From an uncultured Lachnospiraceae bacterium (lineage in GTDB: Bacteria; Bacillota; Clostridia; Lachnospirales; Lachnospiraceae), in contig CAJUPF010000004.1 in the NCBI GenBank assembly GCA_910588565.1, positions 1 to 64,000 on the forward strand: a DNA stretch of 64,000 bases. The letters are read 5' to 3'. Below, one piece after another: positions 1 through 8,213 of this stretch. A program made the translations under genes and the position numbers. The notes beneath the pieces are model-generated. The model worked only from the letters and a program-made list of their open reading frames with translations. It was not told the DNA's origin and did no database searches. Numbering within the stretch: the first letter of the stretch is position 1; each line of letters opens with the position of its first letter.

Positions 1-122
1 TAGCAAATTTTTCCTGAACCGTAAAGTATTGTTACTAGCCGGATAGAGTACTAGGACGGCTTAGAAGTTTTTAAATCTGCGCATTGGAAAAACAATCGCC
101 CTCTGGCGTTAAAATAGTTAAA

Positions 123-156
123 CCGGCCGATGCTCCAAATTAGGAACATCGGCCGG
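123..156 (-). terminator. Rho-independent terminator of the rpsF-ssb-rpsR operon
   Basis: A 10-bp perfect inverted repeat (CCGGCCGATG at 123-132, CATCGGCCGG at 147-156) lies just past the rpsR stop codon. Read on the minus strand it is followed by a T-rich stretch, as expected for an intrinsic terminator. The remaining bases 1-122 show no gene that I can support. Confidence 0.8.
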
Positions 157-166
157 ATCATATCCT

Positions 167-427
167 TTAGTCAGTTACATATGGCATTAATGCAATATGA
201 CGCGCTCTTTTAATAGCAACTGTAAGCGCTCTCTGATGCTTTGCACAGTTTCCTGTGATTCTTCTTGGAAGAATCTTGCCTCTTTCAGAGATGTATCTTT
301 TTAATTTATTGGTATCTTTGTAATCAATTACGTTGTCTTTGCCACAGAATATGCAGACTTTTTTCCTTCTGTGCATGGGCCGTCTTTTAAAAGAGCCGCC
401 GTCTTTGTTATCTTTATTAAAAGCCAT
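167..427 (-). CDS. rpsR: 30S ribosomal protein S18
   Basis: Component of the small ribosomal subunit platform that pairs with S6 and contacts 16S rRNA. The 86-residue product has the family core IDYKD and the basic C-terminal half. Residues C25, C28, C61 and H64 (CIFC and NCAKH) form a plausible zinc site, i.e. the cysteine-containing paralogue type rather than the zinc-free form known from B. subtilis. The start has a clear AGGAGGT ribosome binding site. It is the last gene of rpsF-ssb-rpsR, the usual bacterial order, and ends at a strong terminator. Confidence 0.97.
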   Translation of the reverse strand: MAFNKDNKDGGSFKRRPMHRRKKVCIFCGKDNVIDYKDTNKLKRYISERGKILPRRITGNCAKHQRALTVAIKRARHIALMPYVTD

Positions 428-451
428 TTTTATTACCTCCTGTTATATTGT

Positions 452-892
452 TTAGTTGAAAGGTAATTCTTCGTCTATTCCATCCGGAATATTCATGAAG
501 CCGTCTCCTGCCGCAACACTTGGTGAAGGCCTGTCTGCAGGCGCGAAACCACTGTTGGCATCACTGGCTGCTTTGCTCTCCGCAAACTCATGATCTTCTA
601 CCACAACTTCTGTTGTGTAGACTTTCTGTCCGTCTTTATTCGTATAGCTTCCGGTCTGAATCCTCCCGGTTACCGCAATCTTAAGCCCTTTGCGCAAATA
701 TCTTTCCGCAAACTCTCCCTGACGCCCAAATGCCACACAACTGATAAAGTCAGCTGTCTGCTGATCTCCATCTCGACGAAATCTCCTGTCAACTGCAAGT
801 GTATATCTTGCGATTGCGATTGACTGTTCTCCCTGAGAATAACGAACTTCCGGATCTCTTGTCAATCGTCCCATAAGAATTACTTTATTCAT
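452..892 (-). CDS. ssb: Single-stranded DNA-binding protein
   Basis: Binds and protects single-stranded DNA in replication, repair and recombination. The 146-residue product begins with the typical MNKVILMGRLTRDPE OB-fold start, has the OB-fold over about residues 1-105, a flexible Ser/Ala/Pro-rich linker, and an acidic tail ending in DEELPFN, the conserved tip that docks partner proteins. It sits between rpsF and rpsR in the canonical operon with short gaps. Gene length and tail are normal; no anomaly seen. Confidence 0.97.
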   Translation of the reverse strand: MNKVILMGRLTRDPEVRYSQGEQSIAIARYTLAVDRRFRRDGDQQTADFISCVAFGRQGEFAERYLRKGLKIAVTGRIQTGSYTNKDGQKVYTTEVVVEDHEFAESKAASDANSGFAPADRPSPSVAAGDGFMNIPDGIDEELPFN

Positions 893-911
893 GTATTTTC
901 CTCTTTTCTAA

Positions 912-1202
912 TTACGCCTCGTCTTTTCTAACGCATAAGAAACGAAGAACATTATCCATAATACGAACGTGCTGTTCAACCTGTGCCGGAACATCTGCTT
1001 CTGCATCGAACTGGATAAAATAGTAGAAGCCTTCTCTCATTTTCTGAACTTCATAAGCTAATCTTTTCTTGCCCCAGTCTTCCACTTCTGTTACAGTTCC
1101 GCCGAAACGTGTGATGTATTCTTTCGCTTTTTCGACTGTAGCAGTTCTGACATCGTCTTCGATTTTTGCATTAACAACAAGCGCTAATTCATATTTGTTC
1201 AT
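912..1202 (-). CDS. rpsF: 30S ribosomal protein S6
   Basis: Small-subunit protein that forms a heterodimer with S18 on the platform. The product from MNKYELALVV is 96 residues, the normal size. An in-frame extension upstream to 1247 lacks conservation, and the ATG at 1202 is preceded by GGAGGT at a good distance, so I chose this start. The conserved GKKRLAYEVQKMREGFYYF block is present. First gene of the rpsF-ssb-rpsR operon, with its promoter near 1275-1303. Confidence 0.96.
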   Translation of the reverse strand: MNKYELALVVNAKIEDDVRTATVEKAKEYITRFGGTVTEVEDWGKKRLAYEVQKMREGFYYFIQFDAEADVPAQVEQHVRIMDNVLRFLCVRKDEA

Positions 1203-1274
1203 GCAATTGTACCTCCTTTTGGTCTCTGGCCCTTTTTTAAAGAGCAAGGAATTAATAGTTTTTCACAAGGGTAT

Positions 1275-1303
1275 ATAATAGCATAATTTTTACTTGGAAT
1301 CAA
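1275..1303 (-). promoter_or_regulatory. Sigma-A promoter of the rpsF operon
   Basis: On the minus strand TTGATT (1298-1303) and TATTAT (1275-1280) are separated by 17 bases, about 70 bp upstream of rpsF. The -35 overlaps the 3' end of the DUF951 gene, so the operon can be transcribed separately from it. Confidence 0.6.
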
Positions 1304-1481
1304 GCGTTTTTTTGATTTCTTTCACATTTTTTTCCACTAATTTGCGTGCAATCATAATCTGATGACTGCAGCCGCGGCATTTCAGGCGAAAATCCGCGCC
1401 TACACGCAGAACTTCCCATTCAAAGCTGCCGCAAGGATGTTTTTTTTTCAATTTTATAATATCACCGACTTCAAACTGCAT
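1290..1481 (-). CDS. DUF951 family small protein
   Basis: A 63-residue protein of a family widespread in Firmicutes, often close to rpsF. Family features visible are the start QFEVGDIIKLKKKHPCGS, the CRGCSHQIMI motif, and a basic tail. Cysteines at about positions 17, 35 and 38 suggest metal or nucleic-acid contact, but no function is established. It precedes rpsF on the same strand, and the rpsF promoter overlaps its 3' end. Confidence 0.85.
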   Translation of the reverse strand: MQFEVGDIIKLKKKHPCGSFEWEVLRVGADFRLKCRGCSHQIMIARKLVEKNVKEIKKTLDSK

Positions 1482-1532
1482 TCTATCACTCTTTCTTTAT
1501 TCTAAAACAGTGTGCGCTCTAGCGCATCGTTT

Positions 1533-2258
1533 TCACTTTAAAACAATCTGCGAAAATACTTCTCCGATTTTGCCTTCGATTCTCAAGTCTGCTCTTCCAT
1601 CCATAGGCGTTGCAGATTTATTGATCAGCGCCAGTTTGCTGCCTCGGTAATAATCAATCAGGCCTGCTGCCGGATAGACGGCAAGAGAAGTTCCGCCAAT
1701 AATCAGGATATCCGCCTGGGAAATATAACGCACCGCTTTTTGCATGGTATCATTGTCCAGACCTTCCTCATACAGGACAACATCCGGTTTAATATCTCCG
1801 CCGCAGGCATCGCAGAGCGGAATGTTCTGACTGTTCAGAATATACGCGGCATCGAAAAGTTTTCCACATTTCTGACAATAATTGCGGTGCACGCTGCCGT
1901 GAAGCTCCAGCACTTCCTTACTGCCTGCCGCCTGATGCAAACCGTCAATATTCTGTGTAATTACTGCTTTTAACTTTCCTGCCGCTTCTAACTCTGCCAG
2001 TTTTTTGTGTGCTGCATTGGGCTTTGCGTCCAGACAGAGCATTTTATTTCTGTAAAAACGATAAAATTCTGGTTTGTTCCTCATATAAAATGTATGGCTT
2101 AAAATTGTCTCCGGCGGATAATCATACTGTTGATTATAAAGTCCGTCCACACTGCGAAAATCAGGTATTCCGCTTTCTGTGGAAACGCCGGCGCCACCAA
2201 AAAATACAATATTGTCCGATTTTTTTACCCACTCCAGAAATTGATTTAACGGTTCCAT
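1533..2258 (-). CDS. cobB: NAD-dependent protein deacylase, sirtuin family
   Basis: Cytosolic sirtuin that removes acyl groups from lysines using NAD. The product shows the Rossmann GAGVSTESGIPDFR motif (about residues 22-35), the catalytic TQNIDGLH motif, the active-site LHGS, and two zinc-binding Cys pairs (CQKC and CDAC) about 25 residues apart. The chosen ATG at 2258 has AGGAGGG seven bases upstream; an in-frame extension to 2309 has no family similarity. Length of 241 residues is typical. It appears to be monocistronic between DUF951 and a VanZ-like gene. Confidence 0.9.
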   Translation of the reverse strand: MEPLNQFLEWVKKSDNIVFFGGAGVSTESGIPDFRSVDGLYNQQYDYPPETILSHTFYMRNKPEFYRFYRNKMLCLDAKPNAAHKKLAELEAAGKLKAVITQNIDGLHQAAGSKEVLELHGSVHRNYCQKCGKLFDAAYILNSQNIPLCDACGGDIKPDVVLYEEGLDNDTMQKAVRYISQADILIIGGTSLAVYPAAGLIDYYRGSKLALINKSATPMDGRADLRIEGKIGEVFSQIVLK

Positions 2259-2361
2259 TCTGTATCCCTCCTCTTGCTGCCGGAGCGCTCCTGAAAAATC
2301 GTCGTACAAAATAAGGCCTGTGCGTGAGATTCCTCAAAACCGCCCTGTCTCCACCGGGCTC

Positions 2362-2874
2362 TCACATATTTGCAAAAATCAATATTCCCATCAATAAAAC
2401 TATGACAAAAGTCCCAATGGCTGCCAATCTGTTTACGATCTTTATTGTAGTATCTTTCCAGACTTTTGACAATAACCCAAATAATAGAATTCCGATTATG
2501 CCGCCAATCGTATTGCCCAATAAATCAGTAATATCGCTTGCTCCGATCCCAAACATAAACTGCAGCGCTTCATATGCAAGGCTGACACAAAATGCTGGCA
2601 GAACTTTTTGAAAAAAGCTCCATTTGTCTTTCAGCATACTGATATAAACTCCAAAGGGAACGAATACCAGAATATTTAATATAATTTCCGATAAATTTAT
2701 TTTTCCATTTGTAATAAGAGAACCGTTAAATGGAATCAGATTTATAGTTCTGTACCGCATACTGAATAGCATGCCAAGATGGGTCTCCATTTTAAACAGA
2801 ATCAGCCAGGTCAGAATGATCAGATAGAGAATCAGAAGTATTTTTGTGATAAACTGTTCTTTGTTCTGTTTCAT
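2362..2874 (-). CDS. VanZ-like family membrane protein
   Basis: A 170-residue integral membrane protein with about five hydrophobic segments. It has the VanZ-family pattern: NLIPFNG after the first helix, then a membrane segment with ILNILVFVPFGVYI, then a conserved ITDLLGNTIGGIIG motif. VanZ-like proteins are widespread in Firmicutes; one member raises teicoplanin resistance, but most have no defined function. No vancomycin-resistance genes are nearby, so only the family name is supported. Confidence 0.85.
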   Translation of the reverse strand: MKQNKEQFITKILLILYLIILTWLILFKMETHLGMLFSMRYRTINLIPFNGSLITNGKINLSEIILNILVFVPFGVYISMLKDKWSFFQKVLPAFCVSLAYEALQFMFGIGASDITDLLGNTIGGIIGILLFGLLSKVWKDTTIKIVNRLAAIGTFVIVLLMGILIFANM

Positions 2875-2997
2875 AGCATAGTCCTTTCCATTTTTAATTT
2901 GTCATCATCGCACTTTGCTTGATAGTTTTTATTATATAGGGAAATTCTTAATTCAAGCCGAATATTTCATTAATAGTTTCAAAAAAATCTTTTCTGT

Positions 2998-3044
2998 AAA
3001 AAAATATGACAGCGGGGACTTAATTATCCTGGCTGCCATGTCAT
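2998..3044 (-). terminator. Terminator downstream of tRNA-fMet
   Basis: Imperfect hairpin with arms at 3006-3012 and 3037-3044. On the minus strand it is followed by a run of T (A-run 2997-3004 on the plus strand), directly after the tRNA. Confidence 0.65.
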
Positions 3045-3048
3045 AGAG

Positions 3049-3122
3049 TTGCGGGGGCAGGATTTGAACCTGCGGCCTTCGGGTTATGAGCCCGACGAGC
3101 TTCCAGACTGCTCCACCCCGCG
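3049..3122 (-). tRNA. Initiator tRNA-Met (anticodon CAT)
   Basis: A 74-base cloverleaf on the minus strand: acceptor 3116-3122 with 3050-3056, T arm GCAGG-TTCAAAT-CCTGC, and anticodon loop CTCATAA. The first base C faces A72 (unpaired), and three consecutive G:C pairs sit in the anticodon stem (GGG/CCC); both are hallmarks of initiator tRNA rather than elongator Met. The 3' CCA is not encoded (bases after A73 are CTC). It has its own promoter and terminator. Confidence 0.95.
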
Positions 3123-3151
3123 TCAATATTATATTGCTTCTGATAAATGTT

Positions 3152-3180
3152 ATTATAGACCTTTCTACCTAAAAAGTCAA
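3152..3180 (-). promoter_or_regulatory. Sigma-A promoter of tRNA-fMet
   Basis: Minus-strand TTGACT (3175-3180), 17-base spacer, TATAAT (3152-3157), ending 30 bases before the tRNA. Near-consensus, as expected for a stable RNA gene. Confidence 0.8.
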
Positions 3181-3326
3181 ATCTGACTTTTTCCATTGTC
3201 TTTTGTATTTTATGCTGAATATGCAGAATTTATTCTTAAATTTGCATTTTTTGTGAAATAAGCAGTAATTTTATGGTATAATAAGATTATATTAATCAGC
3301 GAAAAAATTGAAAGGAGTGTTTATAT

Positions 3327-4277
3327 ATGGCTGATGAAACAATGACACAAGGAGCAGAACCTCAGGCGGCGGAATCTATGGAAGATTATAAAAAAGAACT
3401 GGAATCTTCTTTCCGCAAACTGTCTGAAGGCGATATTATCACTGGTACAGTGATTGCAGTAACAGAGGAAGATGTTACGCTGGATCTCAGGTATTATGCG
3501 CCTGGCATTATCAAAGCGGAGGAAATCAGCAGCGAACCCGGCTTTCATCTGATGGAATCCGTTCATGTAGGCGATGTATTGGAAGCTACGATTATCCGTA
3601 TGGATGACGGAAATGGCAACTTACTTCTTTCCAGAAAAGAGGCCAATGATATTCTGGCATGGGATAAACTAAACCAGTACCTCGAAGAGGAGACAAACTT
3701 AACTGTTCGGGTAAAGGGAATTGTTCCCAGCGGCGTAATCGCTTATCTGGAAGGCATCCGGGGATTTATTCCGGCTTCTCACCTTAGTCTTGATTATGTG
3801 GAAGACTGCAATCCATGGCTTGGAAAAGACGTTGAAGTCCGGGTGATCACGGTAGATAAGAGCAAGAAAAAACTGGTGCTTTCCGCAAAGGTAATTGCAA
3901 GGGAAAAAGCAGAAGAGGAGCACAACCATAAGATTTCCATGCTGGTACCTGGCACAGTGGTCGAAGGAACAGTGGAAAGCCTGAAGCCTTACGGCGCATT
4001 TATCAATCTTGGGGACGGATTAAGCGGACTGGTACATATTTCTCAGATTTGTACCAAGCGGATTAAGACTCCAAAAGAGGTTTTAGAAGTTGGCCAGAGC
4101 GTGAAAGCCAAAATTTTAAATACCAATGACAATAAGATCAGTCTGAGTATGCGGGTATTAGAAGAAGAGATGACGGATACAAAAGCGAAAGAAATAGAAG
4201 AAATGACAGAATATGTACAGACGGAATCTATTTCTACCAATCTTGGATCTTTGCTTGCCAACATAAAGTTAAATTAA
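3327..4277 (+). CDS. S1 RNA-binding domain protein (ribosomal protein S1-like)
   Basis: A 316-residue protein with three S1 OB-fold repeats at about residues 34-100, 122-190 and 208-277; the last is best conserved (GTVESLKPYGAFINLGDGLSG). It resembles Firmicute ribosomal S1-like proteins, which bind single-stranded RNA and may assist translation or mRNA stability; these often have four repeats, so this is a shorter form. The N-terminus (about 30 residues) and C-terminus are acidic and likely disordered. The start has AAAGGAGTG upstream. It stands alone, divergent from the tRNA and convergent with the PAP2 gene. Confidence 0.88.
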   Translation: MADETMTQGAEPQAAESMEDYKKELESSFRKLSEGDIITGTVIAVTEEDVTLDLRYYAPGIIKAEEISSEPGFHLMESVHVGDVLEATIIRMDDGNGNLLLSRKEANDILAWDKLNQYLEEETNLTVRVKGIVPSGVIAYLEGIRGFIPASHLSLDYVEDCNPWLGKDVEVRVITVDKSKKKLVLSAKVIAREKAEEEHNHKISMLVPGTVVEGTVESLKPYGAFINLGDGLSGLVHISQICTKRIKTPKEVLEVGQSVKAKILNTNDNKISLSMRVLEEEMTDTKAKEIEEMTEYVQTESISTNLGSLLANIKLN

Positions 4278-4280
4278 AAT

Positions 4281-4317
4281 ACAGCGGAGTTCTCCATACA
4301 CAGAGAAACTCCGCTGT
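4281..4317. terminator. Hairpin between convergent genes (S1 protein and PAP2)
   Basis: An 11-bp perfect inverted repeat (ACAGCGGAGTT at 4281-4291, AACTCCGCTGT at 4307-4317) four bases after the S1-protein stop codon. The T-run on the plus strand is weak, so it may work as a bidirectional terminator. Confidence 0.6.
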
Positions 4318-4350
4318 CTGTTATTGTCCCGTTATTTTCAGGAAAATCTC

Positions 4351-4923
4351 TTAGTGAATATCCAGATTCTTTTGTCCTGATCCTTTTTGTAAATTCCCAT
4401 GTTTTTCCCAGAGCATAAAAACCGCCGCAAACGCAGATACCGTTCCGATCAACATTCCTGCCAGCACATCTGTAGGGTAATGTACGCCTACATAGAGCCT
4501 TGACAGACAGATCAAAATACCAAGCAGCAGCGCAGGAATACCAAATTTCCGTGGAAGTTTTAAAAAAAGAACAACGGAAGCTGCCATAGAACAGGTAGAG
4601 TGCCCGGAAGGAAACGAATAATCGGTTGGCATAACCCCGATAAAGCGAAGCCCTTCCACTACTTCATAAGGACGGATACGGGCTGCCAGGTTTTTCAGGA
4701 TCAAATTCGTAATGATAAACCCAATACATACGGAAAGCAGGCCTGTAAGCCCGATTCTGCGATATTTTGAAAAAAACAGCAGCACAATCAGCAATACCAG
4801 CCAGAACCAGCCGGCATTCCCAAGGCTGCTGATAAAAATAACAATTGGATCGAACCATTCCGTTCTGATATGTTCCTGTATCCATAACAGGATATTTCCG
4901 TCTAAATGCTGTATCCAACTCAT
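4351..4923 (-). CDS. PAP2 superfamily membrane phosphatase
   Basis: Membrane lipid phosphatase related to undecaprenyl-pyrophosphate or phosphatidate phosphatases. Six membrane segments are apparent. The three PAP2 motifs are present: KNLAARIRPY (KxxxxxxRP), PSGHS, and SRLYVGVHYPTD (SRxxxxxHxxxD). The start at 4923 has GGAGGG six bases upstream; the frame extends to 4977 but without a better signal. The 190-residue length is usual. The substrate cannot be told from sequence; recycling of undecaprenyl pyrophosphate is the most likely role. Confidence 0.88.
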   Translation of the reverse strand: MSWIQHLDGNILLWIQEHIRTEWFDPIVIFISSLGNAGWFWLVLLIVLLFFSKYRRIGLTGLLSVCIGFIITNLILKNLAARIRPYEVVEGLRFIGVMPTDYSFPSGHSTCSMAASVVLFLKLPRKFGIPALLLGILICLSRLYVGVHYPTDVLAGMLIGTVSAFAAVFMLWEKHGNLQKGSGQKNLDIH

Positions 4924-5121
4924 TTCATTCCCTCCAATTAAGTTAAAATGCTCCTGGATTATGTTTATCCGCAACACTTCAGGCAGGTATACGTATTTTA
5001 ATTATTTACAATAGCAAAGTTCAAAGCCTGGATGTATCCGGTAAATTATTTATTCTGCGCAGCATGGCGAAGTCAATCGTTTCATATTATATATTAATTA
5101 AAATATTCCCGGAGCATCTAT

Positions 5122-5652
5122 ATGCAGTTTTTACAATTTTTATCCGAATCTGTGATTCCTCTTACGATTTTTATGATTATTACTTATGGACTACTAAACC
5201 ATCAAAATGTCTTTCAGGATTTTTTAAAAGGAGCAAAAGATGGAGTTGCCACCGTGTTTGATATACTGCCTACGCTGGTAGGGCTGATGACTGCGGTGGG
5301 AATTCTGCGGGCTTCCGGTTTTCTGGATTTTCTTTCAGAAATTTTAAAACGGCTGATGGGACCCCTTCATTTTCCCACAGAACTGATTCCGGCTGCCATC
5401 GTAAAGATGTTTTCCTCTTCTGCGGCAACCGGACTGCTTTTAGATTTATTTAAAACATATGGAACCGATTCGTTTATCGGACTTGCCGCTTCGATTATGA
5501 TGAGCTGCACGGAAACGATTTTCTATACCATGAGTATTTATTTTATGCATGTTCATATAAAAAAGACGCGGTTTACGCTTTCTGGCGCGCTTTTTTCTAC
5601 CATATGCGGTATTGCTGCCAGTATTTTCCTGGCGTCTCTTATGACGACCTAA
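5122..5652 (+). CDS. spmB: Spore maturation protein B
   Basis: A 176-residue membrane protein of the nucleoside-recognition (Gate) family. SpmB acts in the developing spore, where with SpmA it is needed for normal core dehydration and heat resistance. Landmarks are the motif DILPTLVGLMTAVGILRASG and a later FSSSAATGLLLDL-type segment. SpmA is normally encoded immediately upstream or fused; here the 200 bases upstream hold no such gene. The ATG has CGGAG about seven bases upstream. No clear downstream partner; the convergent gene is an ABC transporter. Confidence 0.88.
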   Translation: MQFLQFLSESVIPLTIFMIITYGLLNHQNVFQDFLKGAKDGVATVFDILPTLVGLMTAVGILRASGFLDFLSEILKRLMGPLHFPTELIPAAIVKMFSSSAATGLLLDLFKTYGTDSFIGLAASIMMSCTETIFYTMSIYFMHVHIKKTRFTLSGALFSTICGIAASIFLASLMTT

Positions 5653-5747
5653 AGCGATTTCTCCCGTTTTTGCCAAAACTGTTACGAAATATAGGTGAAA
5701 TCCGCTGTCACAATACAAAATATATATGGCGCAGATATAAAAATCAT

Positions 5748-6470
5748 TTACAATACTTTTGATAAAAAGTCCTGCAGACGGGGATTTACAGGATTGTTAA
5801 AGAATTCCTGCGGTGTATTTTCTTCCATAATAATACCTTCGTCTATAAAAAGTACTTTGCTTCCAACTTCCCTTGCAAATCCCATCTCATGGGTAACAAC
5901 TACCATGGTCATTCCGCTGTCCGCCAGTTCTTTCATTACATCCAGCACTTCACCAACCATTTCCGGGTCCAAAGCGGAAGTAGGTTCATCAAAAAGCATA
6001 ACCTTCGGATTCATGGCCAGAGAACGCACGATGGCAATCCGCTGTCTCTGTCCGCCGGAAAGCTGGGAAGGATAGGCATCTGCTTTTTCCGCAAGATTTA
6101 CCCGGTTTAAAAGATTTTCCGCTACTTCATTCGCTTTCTCTTTGTCCATCAGCTTTAATTTGGTGGGAGCCAATGTAATGTTTTCCAAAATTGTAAGATT
6201 ATTAAACAGATTAAAGTTCTGAAATACCATTCCCATATGTTCCCGGACTTTATTAATGTCTGTGTTCGGGTCTGTGATCAACTGGCCGTCAAACCAGATC
6301 TCACCACTAGTTGGCCGTTCCAAAAGGTTCATACAGCGTAAAAATGTGCTTTTACCGGAACCTGAGGGGCCAACGATTACGATTTTCTCGCCTTGCTCCA
6401 CATGATAATCAATGCCTTTTAATACTTCTGTCCTGCCAAATTTCTTATGCAGATTTTTAACGGTGATCAC
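5748..6470 (-). CDS. Polar amino acid ABC transporter, ATP-binding protein
   Basis: ATPase of a GlnQ/ArtP-type importer. The 240-residue product has Walker A GPSGSGKST (about residues 34-42), a Q-loop (VFQNFNLF), ABC signature LSGGQRQR, Walker B VMLFDEPTSALDP and the H-loop histidine in VVTHEMGFA, so it should be active. It starts with GTG, with AAAGGAGG ten bases upstream, and overlaps the permease gene by 14 bases, indicating translational coupling. Last gene of a binding protein-permease-ATPase operon. The amino acid cannot be named from sequence. Confidence 0.94.
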   Translation of the reverse strand: MITVKNLHKKFGRTEVLKGIDYHVEQGEKIVIVGPSGSGKSTFLRCMNLLERPTSGEIWFDGQLITDPNTDINKVREHMGMVFQNFNLFNNLTILENITLAPTKLKLMDKEKANEVAENLLNRVNLAEKADAYPSQLSGGQRQRIAIVRSLAMNPKVMLFDEPTSALDPEMVGEVLDVMKELADSGMTMVVVTHEMGFAREVGSKVLFIDEGIIMEENTPQEFFNNPVNPRLQDFLSKVL

Positions 6471-7158
6471 CTTTACGCAGCCTCCTTTCTAACCTGTCCA
6501 GTAAAACGCTCAGGATTTTAATGACGATAAAATAGATCACTGCAGCGCCAATCAGAGGCATAAAGGGTTCATATGTCCTCGATGATATCTGGCTTGCAGT
6601 TCTGGTCAAATCCGAAAGGCTGACGTAACCTACAATTGCTGTCTCCTTTAACAGTACAATAAATTCATTGCCAATCGGCGGCAGAACGTTTTTCACCGCC
6701 TGCGGCAGGATAATATAGCGCATCGTCTGACCCTTAGAAAGACCCAGGGAGCGTCCCGCTTCCATCTGCCCATGGTCTACCGCCTGAATACCCGCGCGCA
6801 TAATCTCTGACACATAAGCGCCGCTGTTGATACCAAACGATAATACCGCTACCAGTACTCCGTTTTTGTTGTTGGCCATAATAATAAACCACATAATCAA
6901 AAGCTGCAGTACCGAGGGAGTTCCACGGATAATATCAATGTATATCTGCGCTATGTAAGAAAGGATGGTGCGCTTACCATCTCTTCTTATCGACATCTTC
7001 ATCAGTGCGACAACCGTACCGATTCCCACACCTAAGATCGCAGCGAAAATGGAGATTTCCAGAGTCACTCCCAATCCGCTGAAATAGAGTTTCCAGCGAT
7101 CCCCTTCGAGAAAGGCAACCTGGAACTTAGCCGCTGTTTCCGCAAACCATTCACTCAT
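6457..7158 (-). CDS. Polar amino acid ABC transporter, permease
   Basis: Membrane subunit of the importer, 233 residues with about five membrane helices. It has the HisM/GlnP-family pattern: IDIIRGTPSVLQLL after the second helix and the EAA loop EAGRSLGLSKGQTMRYIILPQA, which docks the ATPase. A C-terminal basic tail (RLERRLRKGD) ends the protein. It lies between the binding protein gene (12-base gap) and the ATPase gene (14-base overlap). Probably works as a homodimer because only one permease is encoded. Confidence 0.94.
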   Translation of the reverse strand: MSEWFAETAAKFQVAFLEGDRWKLYFSGLGVTLEISIFAAILGVGIGTVVALMKMSIRRDGKRTILSYIAQIYIDIIRGTPSVLQLLIMWFIIMANNKNGVLVAVLSFGINSGAYVSEIMRAGIQAVDHGQMEAGRSLGLSKGQTMRYIILPQAVKNVLPPIGNEFIVLLKETAIVGYVSLSDLTRTASQISSRTYEPFMPLIGAAVIYFIVIKILSVLLDRLERRLRKGDHR

Positions 7159-7170
7159 TTATTTTCTCCA

Positions 7171-8004
7171 CTAATTCTCAATGTACTCGCTGACCAACTG
7201 ATCAAATGTTCCGTCTTCTTTTATCGTTGCCAGCGCATTATTGATTATGCTTACCAATGCTTCGTCGCCCTTTGGAACTGCAATTGCATAATTTTCCGGT
7301 TCAAACGCAAAATCTGCACCGTCAATCGCCTTTATTTCGCCTTCAAATTTCTCAGCAAATACCATCGCAGGATTCTTATCAATAATCACAGCGTCCAGTC
7401 TTCCGTTTACCAAATCATTCACCGCATCCACTCCTTTATTGTACTGAGACGCAGTTGCATCCGCAATATCTTCAATCAGGAAATCTCCGGTTGTTCCCAG
7501 CTGTGCGCCAATCGTCTTCCCTTCCAAATCTGCGATTCCAGCAATATCGGAATCTGCCGGCACCAGCACATACTGAACAGCTTCATAATAAGAATCTGAA
7601 AAATCCACAGAGTTCTGACGCTCTTCGGTAATTGTCATACCTGCGATTGCCACGTCAATTTTGGAACCGATAGAAGCAACCAGGGAATTAAATTCCATAT
7701 TTTCCACTTCTACGGCTACTCCAAGTTCTTCACCAATCGCCTTAATCAACGCAATATCAAAACCATCCGGTTCTCCATCATCGCCTACGAACTCAAACGG
7801 AGGAAATTCCGCATTGGTCCCTACATTCAGCACGCCGTCTGCTAAGGCTTCACTACCGACAGATGCATCGTCGGACTGAGTTTCGCTGCCATCTGCCGCA
7901 CTGTCTGCCGTGGCTTTGCTCTCATCAGAAGCAGAACCGGAATTACCGCATCCGGCAAATACAATTGCTGCAGATAAAACGAATAACATCACTGTTTTTT
8001 TCAT
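7171..8004 (-). CDS. Amino acid ABC transporter, substrate-binding lipoprotein
   Basis: Extracellular ligand-binding subunit of the importer. A lipoprotein signal (MKKTVMLFVLSAAIVFAGC, lipobox FAGC) anchors it to the membrane; a Ser/Asp-rich linker of about 35 residues follows. The SBP_bac_3 domain starts near residue 55 (LNVGTNAEFPPFEF) and includes AGMTITEERQNSVDFSDSYY and GTTGDF, the family ligand-contact motifs. First gene of the operon, with GGAGA as RBS. Expression may be controlled by the dyad overlapping its promoter at 8062-8091. The ligand is unassigned. Confidence 0.94.
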   Translation of the reverse strand: MKKTVMLFVLSAAIVFAGCGNSGSASDESKATADSAADGSETQSDDASVGSEALADGVLNVGTNAEFPPFEFVGDDGEPDGFDIALIKAIGEELGVAVEVENMEFNSLVASIGSKIDVAIAGMTITEERQNSVDFSDSYYEAVQYVLVPADSDIAGIADLEGKTIGAQLGTTGDFLIEDIADATASQYNKGVDAVNDLVNGRLDAVIIDKNPAMVFAEKFEGEIKAIDGADFAFEPENYAIAVPKGDEALVSIINNALATIKEDGTFDQLVSEYIEN

Positions 8005-8039
8005 AAGATAGTCTCCTTCTTTTTATTCAAATTTAACTT

Positions 8040-8091
8040 ATTGTAGCATTTTTATAATTAAATACAAGTATAAAAATGAATACTTATGTAT
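8040..8091 (-). promoter_or_regulatory. Promoter and dyad (possible operator) of the amino acid transporter operon
   Basis: On the minus strand TTGTAT (8062-8067) and TACAAT (8040-8045) are 16 bases apart. An imperfect dyad, ATACAAGTAT (8062-8071) and ATACTTATGTAT (8080-8091), covers the -35 and the bases upstream, a position suited to a repressor. The regulator is not identifiable. Confidence 0.45.
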
Positions 8092-8213
8092 TTTTATGCA
8101 TCTTATTATTGTAAATCCTGCCATTTCGTGCTAGTTTTTAAATACACTTTCGTGCCCGGCCATGGCAGTAAAGAGATCCGATTGCCAAACCGGGCAGAGG
8201 GAGGATTTTTAAC

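Noticed and set aside
1203..1265. S6:S18 autoregulatory leader motif before rpsF
   Set aside because: The leader can fold, but I do not see the diagnostic CCG-containing bulge, so I do not annotate it.
8062..8091. ArgR box before the amino acid transporter
   Set aside because: The dyad spacing and core differ from the TGAATwwwwATTCA pattern, so the regulator is left unnamed.
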